A stretch of DNA of 64,000 nucleotides from Laccaria trichodermophora (Eukaryota; Basidiomycota; Agaricomycetes; Agaricales; Hydnangiaceae). Below are positions 1-10,386 of the stretch, piece after piece. The notes below the pieces were generated by a model. It was given only the letters and a program-made list of their open reading frames with translations, ran no database searches and was not told the DNA's origin. Positions within the stretch are counted from its first letter, which is position 1. Each line of letters starts with the position of its first letter. The stretch spans positions 186,001-250,000 of the forward strand of contig JACTVC010000004.1 of the NCBI GenBank assembly GCA_018417955.1, read 5' to 3'. A program made the translations under genes and the position numbers.

Positions 1-770
1 CATGACTTTATCGTTCAGCCCTAGCCGGAGTTCTGGCATTCCGGAGAGATAGCACTTCATCTTTACGGCACCTAGAATTTCGGACCTCACGACGTTCCCA
101 TTCGCGTTGACCTATTCCATCAGTTAAACGTAAACCACTTGGGGCAGGCGATAAGGAAATCCCACCAGCATATTCACGCTCTCAATAACGTCCAAAAACA
201 CCTCATTCTTCCTATACCTGATCCCCTCCGTCCGCCACGACACCGCGTTCGTCACAGCCATCGGTGGCCTCACCTGAATCTCCAGCTTATGCGACTCTTG
301 CGTGATATACTCCTGCAAGATTTTACTCTCCGTCGTCTGGGGATACCCAAAGTCCATCATCTCATCCATAAGCTCATAAATGATCACGAAATTATCTCTA
401 ATACTCTCTTCTTCGAGTTCTTTGAAGTATTCAACGAGGACTTGCGTTAGGCGGTGTAGGAATATGATTATTTCTGCTGCGTTTGAGTTTCGTTTTGATA
501 GTGCCAATACTAAGATCCATAAACTTAACCAATCGCGCTTTTGTTTCTTCAAATGGGGAAGGAGGACGTACGGTAGAGATTGGAATGTCGGATATGCAAG
601 TAGTTGATCCCCTGACTGGAGAAACAGGGCGTCACTTGTTGACCCTCCTCTTCAAAGTCGAGGATGAGTGGAAGGAAGCGTTCGACGTAGGATGCGGGTA
701 CATCGTCGCGGTATGAGCGCTGAATGAGAGCTTTTCCTTTGAGATCGAGGATGGCGATGAGACTGGCCAT
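1..770 (-). CDS. apm1: AP-1 clathrin adaptor complex mu subunit, 3' end outside the window
   Basis: Medium (mu) chain of the AP-1 adaptor, which binds tyrosine-based sorting signals and recruits clathrin at the trans-Golgi and endosomes. Exons read on the minus strand are 770-572, 509-166 and 111-1; introns of 62 and 54 bp have GT-AG ends and phases match exactly. The start MASLIAILDLKGKALI is the family N terminus (longin-like domain). It is followed by EYFKELEEESIRDNFV, then NAVSWRTEGIRYRKNEVF at the start of the mu-homology domain, and MPELRLGLNDKVM at the window edge. About 218 of the usual ~435 residues are present, so the C-terminal signal-binding domain lies upstream of base 1. Mu1 rather than mu2 is inferred from the EGIRYRKNEVFLDV wording. 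Confidence 0.93.
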
Positions 771-1439
771 TCTTTTGCCCAGTCACAAAGTGTGACGAGA
801 TGTATGCTGCTTATATTATGTCAGCTCATGATGCTTTGGTGTCGCTGCTGCTCAACTGCTGCTGGCCATGATCGCAGACTTACACAAGTTACTCTTGCCC
901 TCAAAGTCGCATTCGTCGGAAGTGTGGAAGTGGAATTGGATATATTGGTAAGTGGAGGTGGTGGATTCCATTTCACTCAGAGTTCCACGCGCTGTCATGT
1001 TTGTCCGTGACATTGCCGTCGGTCCACATCCCGCCTTTTCCCATTTTAGATTGGTGGCCCGCCCCTTCCAAAAATATCGTATAATATCACTTTGCCATCT
1101 ATAAGATACGCAGATAAATTTCTTGATTGTTATACTTAATGGCTTCTTTTCGGCATCATCTGAAGTTGGGTTTATTCGCGTAATGGAAGTCAATAAATTC
1201 ACTTGCATTCATTCTCCGTGTTATACCAAACGGTGAATGACAAAAACTACATATATCTCTCACCATCGGGTACAATTTTCCAGTCCCTTTGCATCCCGGA
1301 GCGACTGGATTCTGAACCTTGAAGGTGGGGTTGTTGTCATGAAAGTATTCAGAAAGGGAAGTGGGGAGTGGAATTGACATGTGGAACTTGATCATAGAAA
1401 GTGGAACTCAGGACTGGAACTTTCGCAGTTTTGCGCCCC
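771..1439. other. Intergenic region without a recognised gene
   Basis: Only short unsupported frames are seen on either strand. The stretch 882-925 is a diverged copy of 1752-1793, which lies just upstream of the zinc-finger gene that starts at 1832. This suggests that promoter DNA of that gene was duplicated here. Confidence 0.5.
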
Positions 1440-1545
1440 TTTCCTTCACTTCCCAACAATGGCTGAATACCCTTCTGGCTATCATCTAGAGTAAGTACGC
1501 GTGCTCAGGCTCTTGCGCCAAATGCAAAGGTCACTCACATGATTA
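1440..1545 (+). pseudogene. Partial duplicate of the promoter end and first exon of the PARP-type zinc-finger gene
   Basis: Sequence around the ATG at 1459 repeats the 5' end of the gene that starts at 1832. Both have a CAACAATGGCTGA context, the words for Pro-Ser-Gly-Tyr, a CTAGAGTA block and GCGCCAAATGCAAAGGTCAC at the exon 1 donor. In this copy the reading frame stops at TAA after eleven codons and nothing beyond the first donor is duplicated. It is read as a dead fragment, although its transcription cannot be excluded. Confidence 0.7.
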
Positions 1546-1831
1546 TGTCATTCAATGATGCCCATGCCAGATTCTCTGTTGACTCGCAGGCCACAGTTGA
1601 TCCTAGTCCACAATTGTAACAACGATTGTAATAACAACACGCGTTCTTCCTTTCTACTTATCGGATCCTTTACGATATGAAACAATGTACAATGTGTGTG
1701 CAGCAATATGATGGGCCATGGTCAATGCGCTCAAGCGGACTTTCAAAGCACCACAAGTTCAACTTTGCTCTAAAAGTCGCGTTCGTTGATTTATTCCCTT
1801 TCCATTCTTCCTTTCCTTCCCTCCCCCAACA

Positions 1832-3473
1832 ATGGCTGAGAAACCTTCCGGCTATCGTCTAGAGTACGCCGTGTCCGCTCGCGCCAAATGCAAAGGTCAC
1901 TCCCCATTCATTTCCTCTTTCCCCCCTGTGCTAAAACCTCATCGTTGTAACAGGCCCGAAACCATGTCAAGGTTAGTCCCTCCACGCCTCTCATCTGAAT
2001 CCGATTTTTATTCTTTTTTAGGATCCCCAATCGAGAAAGGTCAATTGCGCGTCGGCAGTCTCGTCGACTTTCGAGGAGCCACTAGCTTGTGCGCGCCCCT
2101 TCCTTCTTCTCCCTCTGCCCATCTTAACTTTTCTATGCAGTGCATGGAGACATTGGGGCTGCATCACTCCAAAAATCATCGAAAACATGAAAAAGTCCCT
2201 CGACGAACCATCCGAATTAGACGGGTACGAAGATCTCAAACCAGAGGACCAAGCAAAGATCGTCAAGGCGTGGCAAGAGGGTAAAGTCGATCCTGCCGAT
2301 GTCCCAGAGACCGCTAGGAAACCGGCGGCTGGAGACGAAGACGAGGAAGACGAGGAGAAGCCCAAGAAGAAACCTGCTGCGAAAAGGGCACCAAAGAAGA
2401 AGGCGGAGGATGATGAGGAGGGAGGAGAGGCTGTTGAGAAGCCGAAGAAGTCGAGAGCCAAGGCTAAGGTTGGCGTTACTTTTCTTCTTTTGATCAAATG
2501 CCTTTATGCTCAACAATATTATGATTCTGCAGAAGCCAGCTGACGACGAGGAGGATGATGAAGAGGAAGAAAAGCCAAAGAAGAAGGCCCCCGCCAAGCC
2601 TCGCGCAAAGGTACCCAATGCCTCTCGCACGGTCACAGCCTAGTATTAATCCGCCTGCCTGTCCACAGAAAGCAGACGTCGCAAAGGAAAGCGGTGCAGA
2701 AGACGACGAACCCAAACCCAAGAGAAAGGCACCGGCCAAAAAAGCTGCAGAGCCCAAAGAAAAAGCCCCTCCCAAGAAGCGCGCACCGAAGAAGAAAAAG
2801 GTTTGTTTTGTTTTGTCCCCTTTCTTCCTTCTTTCGTCCCCTTAGCTAATTTGGCACTCTGCGATAGACCTCGGAATCCGAAGAGTCCGGCGAAGATTTC
2901 TCTAAAGAGCTAGCGGACGTTCAACCTGATTCTGACGAAGACGAAGAGGAGGAAGAGAAGCCGAAGAAGAAGGCAACTGCAAAGAAACCCGCGTCAAAGG
3001 CCAAACCGGAGCCTAAGAGAAAGGCGGAGACGGCGCCTGAGCCGAAGAAGAAGGCGGCTCCTAAGAAGAAGGCGAGTTCATTCCTCTTCGTCGTTGTTCC
3101 TTGAATCTGAATCAGCTTTGTGTTTTTTTTTTAGGTTGTAGATGAAGATGCAGAGATGGAAGATGTTTCTGGTGCTGCTGCTGGTGGAGACGAGGAAGCG
3201 GAAGATAGTAGTGGGAAGAAACGCAAGGTATGTATTCTTTCTATCTTCCCTTTACCTTTTCCTTCCTTCCTTCCTTCCTTCATTTTTTGTCTTTCACCCT
3301 TTTTTCGCCACCTACCTCCCGTATACGACCAACTGACAAACATATCCTCCCAGCGCGCACCAGTATCCAAGACCTCCGCCAAACCACCCGCGAAAAAGTC
3401 GAAACCGGTGTCGAAAGCCAAGAAGAGCAAGGAGGTTATTGATGAGGAGGTCGATGAGGCTGAAGAAGATTAG
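1832..3473 (+). CDS. PARP-type zinc-finger protein with a Lys/Glu-rich nuclear tail
   Basis: Probable nuclear DNA-nick or chromatin binding protein. Nine exons: 1832-1895, 1954-1971, 2022-2088, 2141-2468, 2533-2610, 2669-2800, 2868-3071, 3135-3227, 3354-3473, giving 367 aa. Residues ~6-70 form one zf-PARP module. It starts RLEYAVSARAKCKG; ligands are Cys in KCKG, Cys in PKPC (on an 18-nt exon), His in WRHWG and the following Cys. The remainder is low-complexity KKPAAKRAPKKK and acidic blocks like an HMG or histone-tail protein. No ligase or ADP-ribosyltransferase domain follows, so it is a stand-alone zf-PARP protein of the kind seen in fungi. Intron 7 (3072-3134) uses a GC donor; a GT alternative would give a stop. 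Function beyond nucleic-acid binding is inference. Confidence 0.88.
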
Positions 3474-4228
3474 CATCGCTGATCCTAATAATCAACATTC
3501 ACGAACTTTGGGTTTTCTTTTCCTTTCTCTATTGTTTGACTCGAGTGATATTTCTTCACCCTTCGCGGTCTGGGTTGTGTGGAGAGAACTGGTTATCGGG
3601 TCCGTGTGTTGCTTCTGTCGCCTCTCGTCGTTGTCGCTGTACTACTATTTTTATTTAATACCAGCTTTTTCTTTCCCCCCTCTCTCTCTTACGTTCTTTT
3701 TTCCGTCCCATGAGCACCTCAACGCGTTGGTTGCTGACATGTTGACTCGCGCCTAACTTTGCACAGGAACTTGCCAGTTATCTCATAGGAACTCGGTTTA
3801 TCATCAACATGGTTGCAGACTTCTGGACTGCTTGCGTTGTCTGTTGTTCAGTAAGTACCCCGTTTTGCTGAAATTTCAACAACTTTGGTTGACGTACCCC
3901 GTCTATAGCTAGCAGCAACATAAGCCTCGCATCTGCCGAACTTTCGGCACCTCTTGGCTGCTTTCTAAAGGAGCGCCACATCGTCGACCTTGGAAAAAGT
4001 TGACCTTCGTATCCTAGTTGTCCAGTTCGACCTCATTGACCTCATCATATGGTTCTAGATCTCTCTCGCACTCTTCCACTCGCATAGGTCAATTGCTGCG
4101 TGCACTGGCTACTAAGCGGATTGGATATGAAGTCTAAGGCCATGCATTCCCCTAGCAGCGAGTCAGACAAAGGGCTGTTTCACTCTCCGATCGTATTAGT
4201 CTGCTTATTACTCTCGCCACAGATCGCT
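3474..4228. other. Intergenic region
   Basis: Pyrimidine-rich 3' flank of the zinc-finger gene followed by unassigned sequence. No open frame on either strand has domain character and no RNA gene or repeat was recognised. Confidence 0.5.
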
Positions 4229-5277
4229 ATGTCTACCAGTACAGTCGGCGATATGAACTCCTCCATCTCGAGGCCCGTCGACGCGATGACTGCCAGGAAG
4301 GTCATAAATGCACTCCGACGAAAAGTAAAAAGGTGAGTTAGCTCGCCTTCAAACAAATGATTTATCTCACGTACATATTCAACCTCTCTAGTGCATCGCC
4401 GGGTGTACACATCTTCTATTTCAACGTGTTCGAGGAGGAGTTGGAACGTGCCTATTCTTTACTCGACAAAGAAGAGCATCGAAGGGCGATGAGGTTAGCG
4501 CGGCAAAATACCCGAATCTTCCGCCTCACACCCCTTCTGCAGGATTACTTACAACGACGAATTCAACTTTGTCATCAGATTTATGGATAGTGCCGTGCAT
4601 GCAGAGGCAGTTGTCCAATGGAGCTTGCTCGTCTGTAATCGTCTTACAGCTCTGATCCCTGAAAGCGATCGTCCAGCGTTGCCTCCAGGTTGCGCGGCTA
4701 TTGGAGGGTCAAGTATGTTTTCTCAAACGTATCATTTGAGCGGGGTTTATGTACCTTTTACTTCCAGCTCACCAAGTTGGGCCGAGAAGGAAAGAAGCAG
4801 ATGATGGTATCCGGCCGCTCTCCTCTCTCAATCCTAGCATTCTTTTCGAGGTTGGAAGTTCGGAAACTTCGAAACAATTGAGGATCGATGCCAAGCTATG
4901 GGTTGAACACTTACCAGAGGTCAGTCAACCAAGCCCTTTTAAGTCTGTGGTCATTCAATCTCCACACACTCCCTCAGGTACAACTTGTCATGCTTCTATT
5001 CATTGACTCTGCCACCGCCAACCCAACTCCAAAGATATCTATTGAACTATGGCGAGGTGTCCTCGTAGGCTCACAAGATGCTCAAACAAAGGAAGGCCAT
5101 ATGGTTTGGCAAGATGATTGGACTCATAATGCAGGTCCATTCTACATCCTTCTTGCTGACCTATTCAGAGGGGAGGTTCCCACTGAATTGGGTGCATATG
5201 ATCGCATCTTTCTAGCTTCAGCAGCTTGGCGGCAGAGGATTATTGAGACTTATCACCTTTTTTTGGTAACCATATGA
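4229..5277 (+). CDS. Uncharacterised protein, possible PD-(D/E)XK (Uma2-like) fold, copy 1
   Basis: Five exons (4229-4332, 4392-4493, 4543-4712, 4768-4919, 4978-5277) with consistent phases give 275 aa. I do not know a named family. The C-terminal half has KEADDGIRP, then NPSILFEVGSSE, QLRIDAKLWVEHLPE, a beta-rich VQLVMLLFID and ISIELWRG. This order (Asp, then Pro-x-x-hydrophobic-Glu, then an amphipathic helix and two strands) resembles the Uma2-type restriction-endonuclease-like fold. That is inference; there is no clear E-x-K lysine. The N-terminal part (VFEEELERAYSLLDKEEH) is shared with two other copies in the window. Copy 2 starts 176 bp downstream in the same orientation. Confidence 0.6.
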
Positions 5278-5452
5278 ACCTTGTTAAATTCTTGACACAA
5301 TACCCTGTGTATTTTAATGTGTGTATGAAGCTGATGGCCAGGGCAAGCACCAAGTGAGACAATGACTGTTTCATTCTCCACTAGTAGTAAGACACAACCT
5401 GAACTCTTGCCTCTTGCCACTGATTGCTATACCTACCAGTATTGTTGGGAAT

Positions 5453-6451
5453 ATGAATCCCTCCTTCTCAAGGGCTGTCAATGCAATGACCCCCATGCAG
5501 GCCATAACCACACTCCGATTAAAAGTAGAAAGGTGAGCAAGCCTGCCTGGGATGATTTGTCTCACATACATCTTTCAAACTTCTTAGTGCAGCTTTGGGA
5601 TGTGTACACATCTTCTGTTTTAACATCTTTGAGGAGGAATTGGAGGCTGCATACTCTTTACTTGACAAAGAGGAACAGAGAAGGGCAATGAGGTAAGTTG
5701 ACATTCTCAATAAACCTGATATTTCTGATATTTTTTTTCAGAGTTACATACAGCAATGATTTTAATTTTATTGTCAGATTTGTGCCAAGTGCCATGCATA
5801 ATGTGGCATCTGCTGTTTGGACCCAGCAGGTCACTATTGCTCTCTTGGCTCTAATTTCTAATGGGATTAGTCTATGGGGTCCTCCAGGGTGTATGCCCAT
5901 TGGAAGAACAGGTATGTTTATTTAAGCATGAAAATTGAGTTGGGTTGACCCATTTCATTTCAGCCTATCAGCTTGGGAGGAGACAGAAGCAAGCAGATGC
6001 TGGTTTTGAGCCAACAAACTCAGACTGTCCCAGCATTATTCTTGAAGTTGGCAGCTCAGAAAGCTTGAGACAACTGAAGGTTGATGCCAGGCTATGGTTA
6101 GAACACTTGCCAGATGTCAGTCAACTCCTTTCTTTCATTGTGACATGATCACCAGAACTTGCCCAGGTGCAACTTGTTATCCTATTATCCATTGACCCTC
6201 CTGCTCCTGCCCACCCAACTCCAGAGATATCTATTGAATTATGGCGAGGTGTCCACTTAGGCTCGCAAAATGCTCCAACAAGCATCGCTCAGTTGGTTTG
6301 GAAAGCTGACTGGACTCATCATACCAATCAATTCTATATCCTACTTGCAGACATATTCAGAGGACAGGTGCCTTCTGATTATGGTGCAAATGATCCCATT
6401 CTTTTAAATCCAGCAGCTTGGCGGCAGGCGATTATTGCAGCTCAACGGTAA
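5453..6451 (+). CDS. Uncharacterised Uma2-like family protein, copy 2 (CpG-depleted)
   Basis: Tandem paralogue of the gene at 4229 with the same five-exon plan: 5453-5532, 5588-5692, 5742-5911, 5964-6115, 6167-6451, about 263 aa. Key blocks are KQADAGFEP, CPSIILEVGSSESLRQL, DARLWLEHLPD and ISIELWRG. The codon aligned with the start of copy 1 is ATA, so translation probably begins eight codons later at the ATG at 5453. The frame is otherwise intact. Only one CpG (5516) occurs between 5232 and 6244, whereas copy 1 has several dozen over the same length. That points to methylation-driven mutation of this copy only. Expression is uncertain. Confidence 0.55.
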
Positions 6452-6711
6452 TTCTTTTGAGTAACCATGTCAAATTCTGTCAAGTTCTATTTGCACTGCT
6501 TGAAGCATATCATAGGGAATAAAGCACACCCTCGTTTGATACAACCTCGTTGCCAAGTTGGCATAAGCACAAATCTAAGAGAAATTACAATACTTGTACA
6601 AGACTGGTACAACAGGATCTAGCGATACACATTGATGATGCGACTAGCGCTCGTAGAGGACATGTCATAAGTCAACATTGCAATAGCGGGAAAACCCAGT
6701 TTCCCTCATTT

Positions 6712-7689
6712 TCAATAGCCATATCCACCTGAGGAGCTCGGGGGTGAGGTGATAGCAGCAGCGGCGACATTGGCGGAAGAAGCGCTTGAGCTGACTGACG
6801 CTGACGACGCTGTCGTTGAAGATGCGTTTGTAGCGGTAGTCAAGAGAATGATTGACTGCGAAGCGCTAGAAGCCGCTGAGGAGGCTGAGGAGGACGAAGA
6901 GGTGGTGCTAGCGGAGGATGATACGGACGACGTAGAGGAGCTGGAAGTGGAGGATGTTGCAGGACTTCCGCCACCCAGAATGCTTGACAGAAGACTGGTC
7001 GCCTCTCCTGGGGTGAGGGTCGTCGTAAAAGTCGCAAGTGTTATGGTGGCGGAGGGCAAGAGTGTAACGGTAACAGTCGGTGTCACCGCTGTTCCGGACT
7101 GGGACGTTGTTGAGGTAGGAGCTGAACACCCAGCGCCGGTAGGGAGAGATGATGCACCAGTGATGGGAATCGGATCACTGTTGCTGTTACAAGTTGTCCC
7201 ATTCGTGTCCGTTCCGAAAACGCCACCCGTTGCTCCAGTCGCGGCGATGACTGACGCGGCGCTGGCCTCGCTTGTGCAAGTCAACAACTAGTCATCAAAC
7301 GGGCGTCAGTGGCTTTTGAAATTTATCTGTAGCCAAACTCACCACTCCTCCTGCTCTGACTGATGGAATGGCAAAGCAGCTTTGCGTTTTTGCACATTGG
7401 CCCTTGGACGTATCCCAAGTGCCATTGGCACAGGTCGAGATGGTGTTTTGAACACAGGCAACTTCCCCAGCTATCATATTGCTCAGTAAATTTTTTCTCG
7501 AGCCACTACAATGGCCTTACCGCTGCAAGGATCTGTGCCTGTCAGGTTTTGGAATATGCTATTGAGTTTCTGGGCTTCCTGGCCGTTTTGCAAGAGAGTC
7601 GCAGCGTCCAGTGCTGCGGTCGGTGCAGAGCGAACGAGTGTAATCAAACAGCCCAAAACGGCAACCGTGAAGAATCTTGAGTATTGCAT
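6712..7689 (-). CDS. Secreted CBM19-like cysteine-patterned protein with Ser/Thr-rich tail
   Basis: Three exons (7689-7521, 7470-7343, 7287-6712), 290 aa. Residues 1-22 are a signal peptide (hydrophobic FFTVAVLGCLITLV, cleavage near RSAPTA). Residues ~57-120 carry AGEVACVQNT, CANGTW, CAKTQSCFAIP and the strand LTCTSEASAAS, then ATGATGGVFG. This is the arrangement of family 19 chitin-binding modules and their basidiomycete relatives. The C-terminal ~110 residues are a Ser/Thr-rich linker-like region ending SSGGYGY, likely O-mannosylated, with no C-terminal hydrophobic GPI signal. It is expected outside the cell or in the wall; chitin binding is inferred from the cysteine pattern only. The antisense strand also holds a long open frame, which is a shadow. 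Confidence 0.68.
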
Positions 7690-8186
7690 CTTCCTGTTGG
7701 TGAAAAAAAGAGCGCGTCGTCTTCTGGTAAAATGAATGGGAATAGAATAGCACCAGGCTGAAGGAAAGTGAAAGAGGAGAGAAAGAACGTGGAAGCTGCG
7801 ATAAGGAAAAAGTCAAGGAGACGTGGGCATTTTCAGGAACGCTAAAATGAACAAAAGGACACAATGGCCGCTCACCCCAATTTGAAAGACTTACGTAATT
7901 ACCTTTGTCCCATTGAGTACTTTTTTCTTGTTTCTAGATGTCTACGTGCGACAAGTAGACACTGCTTCAGAGGAATGGGTGGAGTTGTAACGGGGGGTGA
8001 ATGGAAAATCATGTACTTCTGTAGTGACCTCAAAGTCAACTCACTCAAGAGCGTTGTCGGACTCGGAGGCCACCGTCCGGTTCGGACCGCCGTACTGTGA
8101 GAACGGCAAGAGCCGAGGCAGCCCAAGCTCACTGAGCGATATCATCGTCGCCGTCTAACACATCGCCCATCGACCAGACACTCAAA
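7690..8186. promoter_or_regulatory. Divergent promoter between the secreted CBM19-like gene and rps26
   Basis: About 500 bp separates the two divergent start codons. No further gene is seen. The sequence nearest to rps26 is rich in CATCG and CCGTC words and lacks a TATA box. No experimentally known operator was recognised. Confidence 0.4.
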
Positions 8187-8829
8187 ATGGTGAGTCTTTC
8201 ATGCGTCAGTGCGAGTCCAGCGAAGCTTTCCGTTTGGTGGATGCCGAGCACATGTTATTTTGCGTTGAAATGGAGACGGATGGGGCTTGGGACTTTTGGA
8301 TGTCGTCTTTTGGGCTTATCACTGAATTGCGCTTCCCCAGACCAAGAAAAGAAGAAATGGCGGCCGCAACAAGAAGGGACGTGGCCACGTCACCTTTATG
8401 CGTTGCTCGAACTGCTCTCGCTGCGTTGGAAAGGACAAGGCCATCAAGCGCTTTACAGTGAGGAACATGGTTGAGAGTGCTGCCGTCAGGGATATTAGCG
8501 AAGCCAGCGTGTACCCCGGTGCGTTCTTTTCACCCTATTCCTGGCATTCATTGTCGCTGACTTTGGGGGCTCAGAATACGTTATCCCTAAACTTTACATC
8601 AAAATCGCATACTGCGTCTCATGCGCCATTCACTCGCATGGTGAGGATACTCTTTTTTTTGGGTCCGTTCCGTTCTTGACCATTCCTTGTAGTCGTCCGT
8701 GTCCGATCACGCGAGGGCCGCCGCAACCGTGCCCCTCCCCCCCGTGTCCGATGGAAGGATGGAAAGAAAGTGAACCCGGCAGTTGCTGCTGCGGAAGACG
8801 CAAAGGTCGCTGCTGCTCAGAAGGCATAG
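8187..8829 (+). CDS. rps26: 40S ribosomal protein S26 (eS26)
   Basis: Component of the small ribosomal subunit near the mRNA exit channel. Exons 8187-8189 (only the ATG), 8341-8518, 8575-8640 and 8693-8829 give 127 aa. After the [20 protein letters not shown] is the diagnostic N terminus. Zinc ligands are in CSNC and CVSC. The segment [16 protein letters not shown] and the Arg-rich [14 protein letters not shown] also match the family. The C-terminal Ala/Lys extension is usual in fungi. A first coding exon holding just the initiator codon followed by a 151-bp intron is common for ribosomal protein genes. Confidence 0.96.
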
Positions 8830-10386
8830 GTTGCATGTCTTTGGCATTACTTCCACAGTTTTGTATCTATAATCGCATCGCAACCGTTATCGCAACTTTT
8901 CTCGCAACCCAGACTGCGTCAGCGTAAATCATAAATGGCAGTACGATTCCGACTCAACCTCAGGACCAGACACTTTGACATGAAGTCGCTCATGGGCATA
9001 ATAAATCTGCGCACTCTATTATATAAATCCCTATTCTCAATGCAGAATAAACAGCTTTGATACATAGGTATGTAGCTTTCACTACTATCTAGAAATCCAT
9101 CATCGCCTTGGAACAAGGCTAGTGTTGCTAGCGAAAGCGAAGCTTGGAAGATACTCTTCGACGTCGATAGAAGGAAGACCCGTCCTCGCTCACGTTGGCG
9201 AATGGAAGGGGGGCAAAGCGTCATGGAGAAAAAGGATCTTACAAAAAAGAAAGTTTTATACTGCGTTGTATTTGTCGTTGTTGTGCGCCGATTTTCCACG
9301 TGACAAAATCATCTTGGTTCCGCACAATGATTTCCTCGAGGCTGCGATTCAGGTCAAGTATTTGTTCGGTGCGCTAGTGCATAAGTGGATCTAGCATTGA
9401 CAAGGACCAACTGATAAGTTCTTTTCTCAGGTTTACGACTCGAGGGGACGTTGTCGTCAATGCTCTGGGCTCGTAGAAGATTGCAATGATTCATTTTGCG
9501 CTGTCCTTCAGCCGCCCACCAGATTCGTGTACGGACGACCTTTGATGAATAAACAGGCCATATAAGTTGACATCCTTAACTGTCTGGTCTATAGAGGATT
9601 AAGTAGGCTCGTCCTGAGAAGACGCAGTGGATCGCGCACGGATGGTGGACGGACGACTTATCCGTGTGAAGGGTTAGTATTAAGGAGAGACTAGGTTAGT
9701 ATGTGGTCGCTTACACCCTACCAATTGAATGTGGCTGAAGGCCAGGTGGCGGGCAGAGCCCAAGATGTGACCTTGGCAGTGTAAGGCATGTCCCGATGGC
9801 TAAGTCTGTTGTTTAGACTTTTTGAATTCTTTTGACTGTATCAGAGCCACGCTTAGGCTCTACTTCAGCTTCTACTTTGCCGGGGGGAATATCATTGTGA
9901 ATGTGAGGTATACGGCACGCAAGTTTATGGAGACGCTAATGTCAATTAGGAATATAATACGCACACCCTCCCTTGGCGATGGAGAAACTATGGAAGTACG
10001 GACTGGCCCATGGATAAATTGTGGGTTTCTTCCCAGCTTTCTCAAGTAGAAGATTTCAATCTGCGTAAAACTTTTTGACACTCGGTGTATATTCCTACCA
10101 ATAGCTTATACTTCCGCACAAGGCAATTCGTGGTCATTTCTTATCTTTCCTCAAATCGCAGTGTGGTATGTGACGGAGTACGAATGCTCCTATCCCAAGT
10201 GTCTGTGTGTCCCGTTGGTGCCCCGCTAAATAATTTTTTTAAACCCCTAATTGTGAGAGAGATTCAACATGGTCGTCGAATTGCTTCAATAAACATCTCA
10301 ACTCTAATTGCAAGAGCAAAAAAAAAATTTAAATAGAAAACTCAACGACAAAAAAGATTGTTATCCAGGCTAATCAATCGAGGCAC
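8830..10386. other. Gene-free interval between rps26 and the SUZ12-like gene
   Basis: About 1.55 kb. All open frames are short and lack recognisable domains. The 3' halves of two convergent transcription units probably occupy its ends. I saw no tRNA, snRNA or transposon terminal repeats. Confidence 0.4.

Noticed and set aside
2018..2636. Minus-strand frames rich in Ser and Phe opposite the zinc-finger gene
   Set aside because: They mirror the Lys/Glu-rich exons; the plus-strand model has zinc ligands and matching splice phases.
4229..5277. HORMA-domain or transcription-factor identity for the Uma2-like family
   Set aside because: No motif of these families appears; the P-S-I-x-x-E strand and D-A-x-L-W helix fit a nuclease-like fold better.
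6749..7291. Long plus-strand open frame of 180 codons rich in Val, Glu and Ala
   Set aside because: It is the exact antisense of the Ser/Thr-rich exon of the secreted protein; repetitive Ser codons on one strand leave the other strand open.
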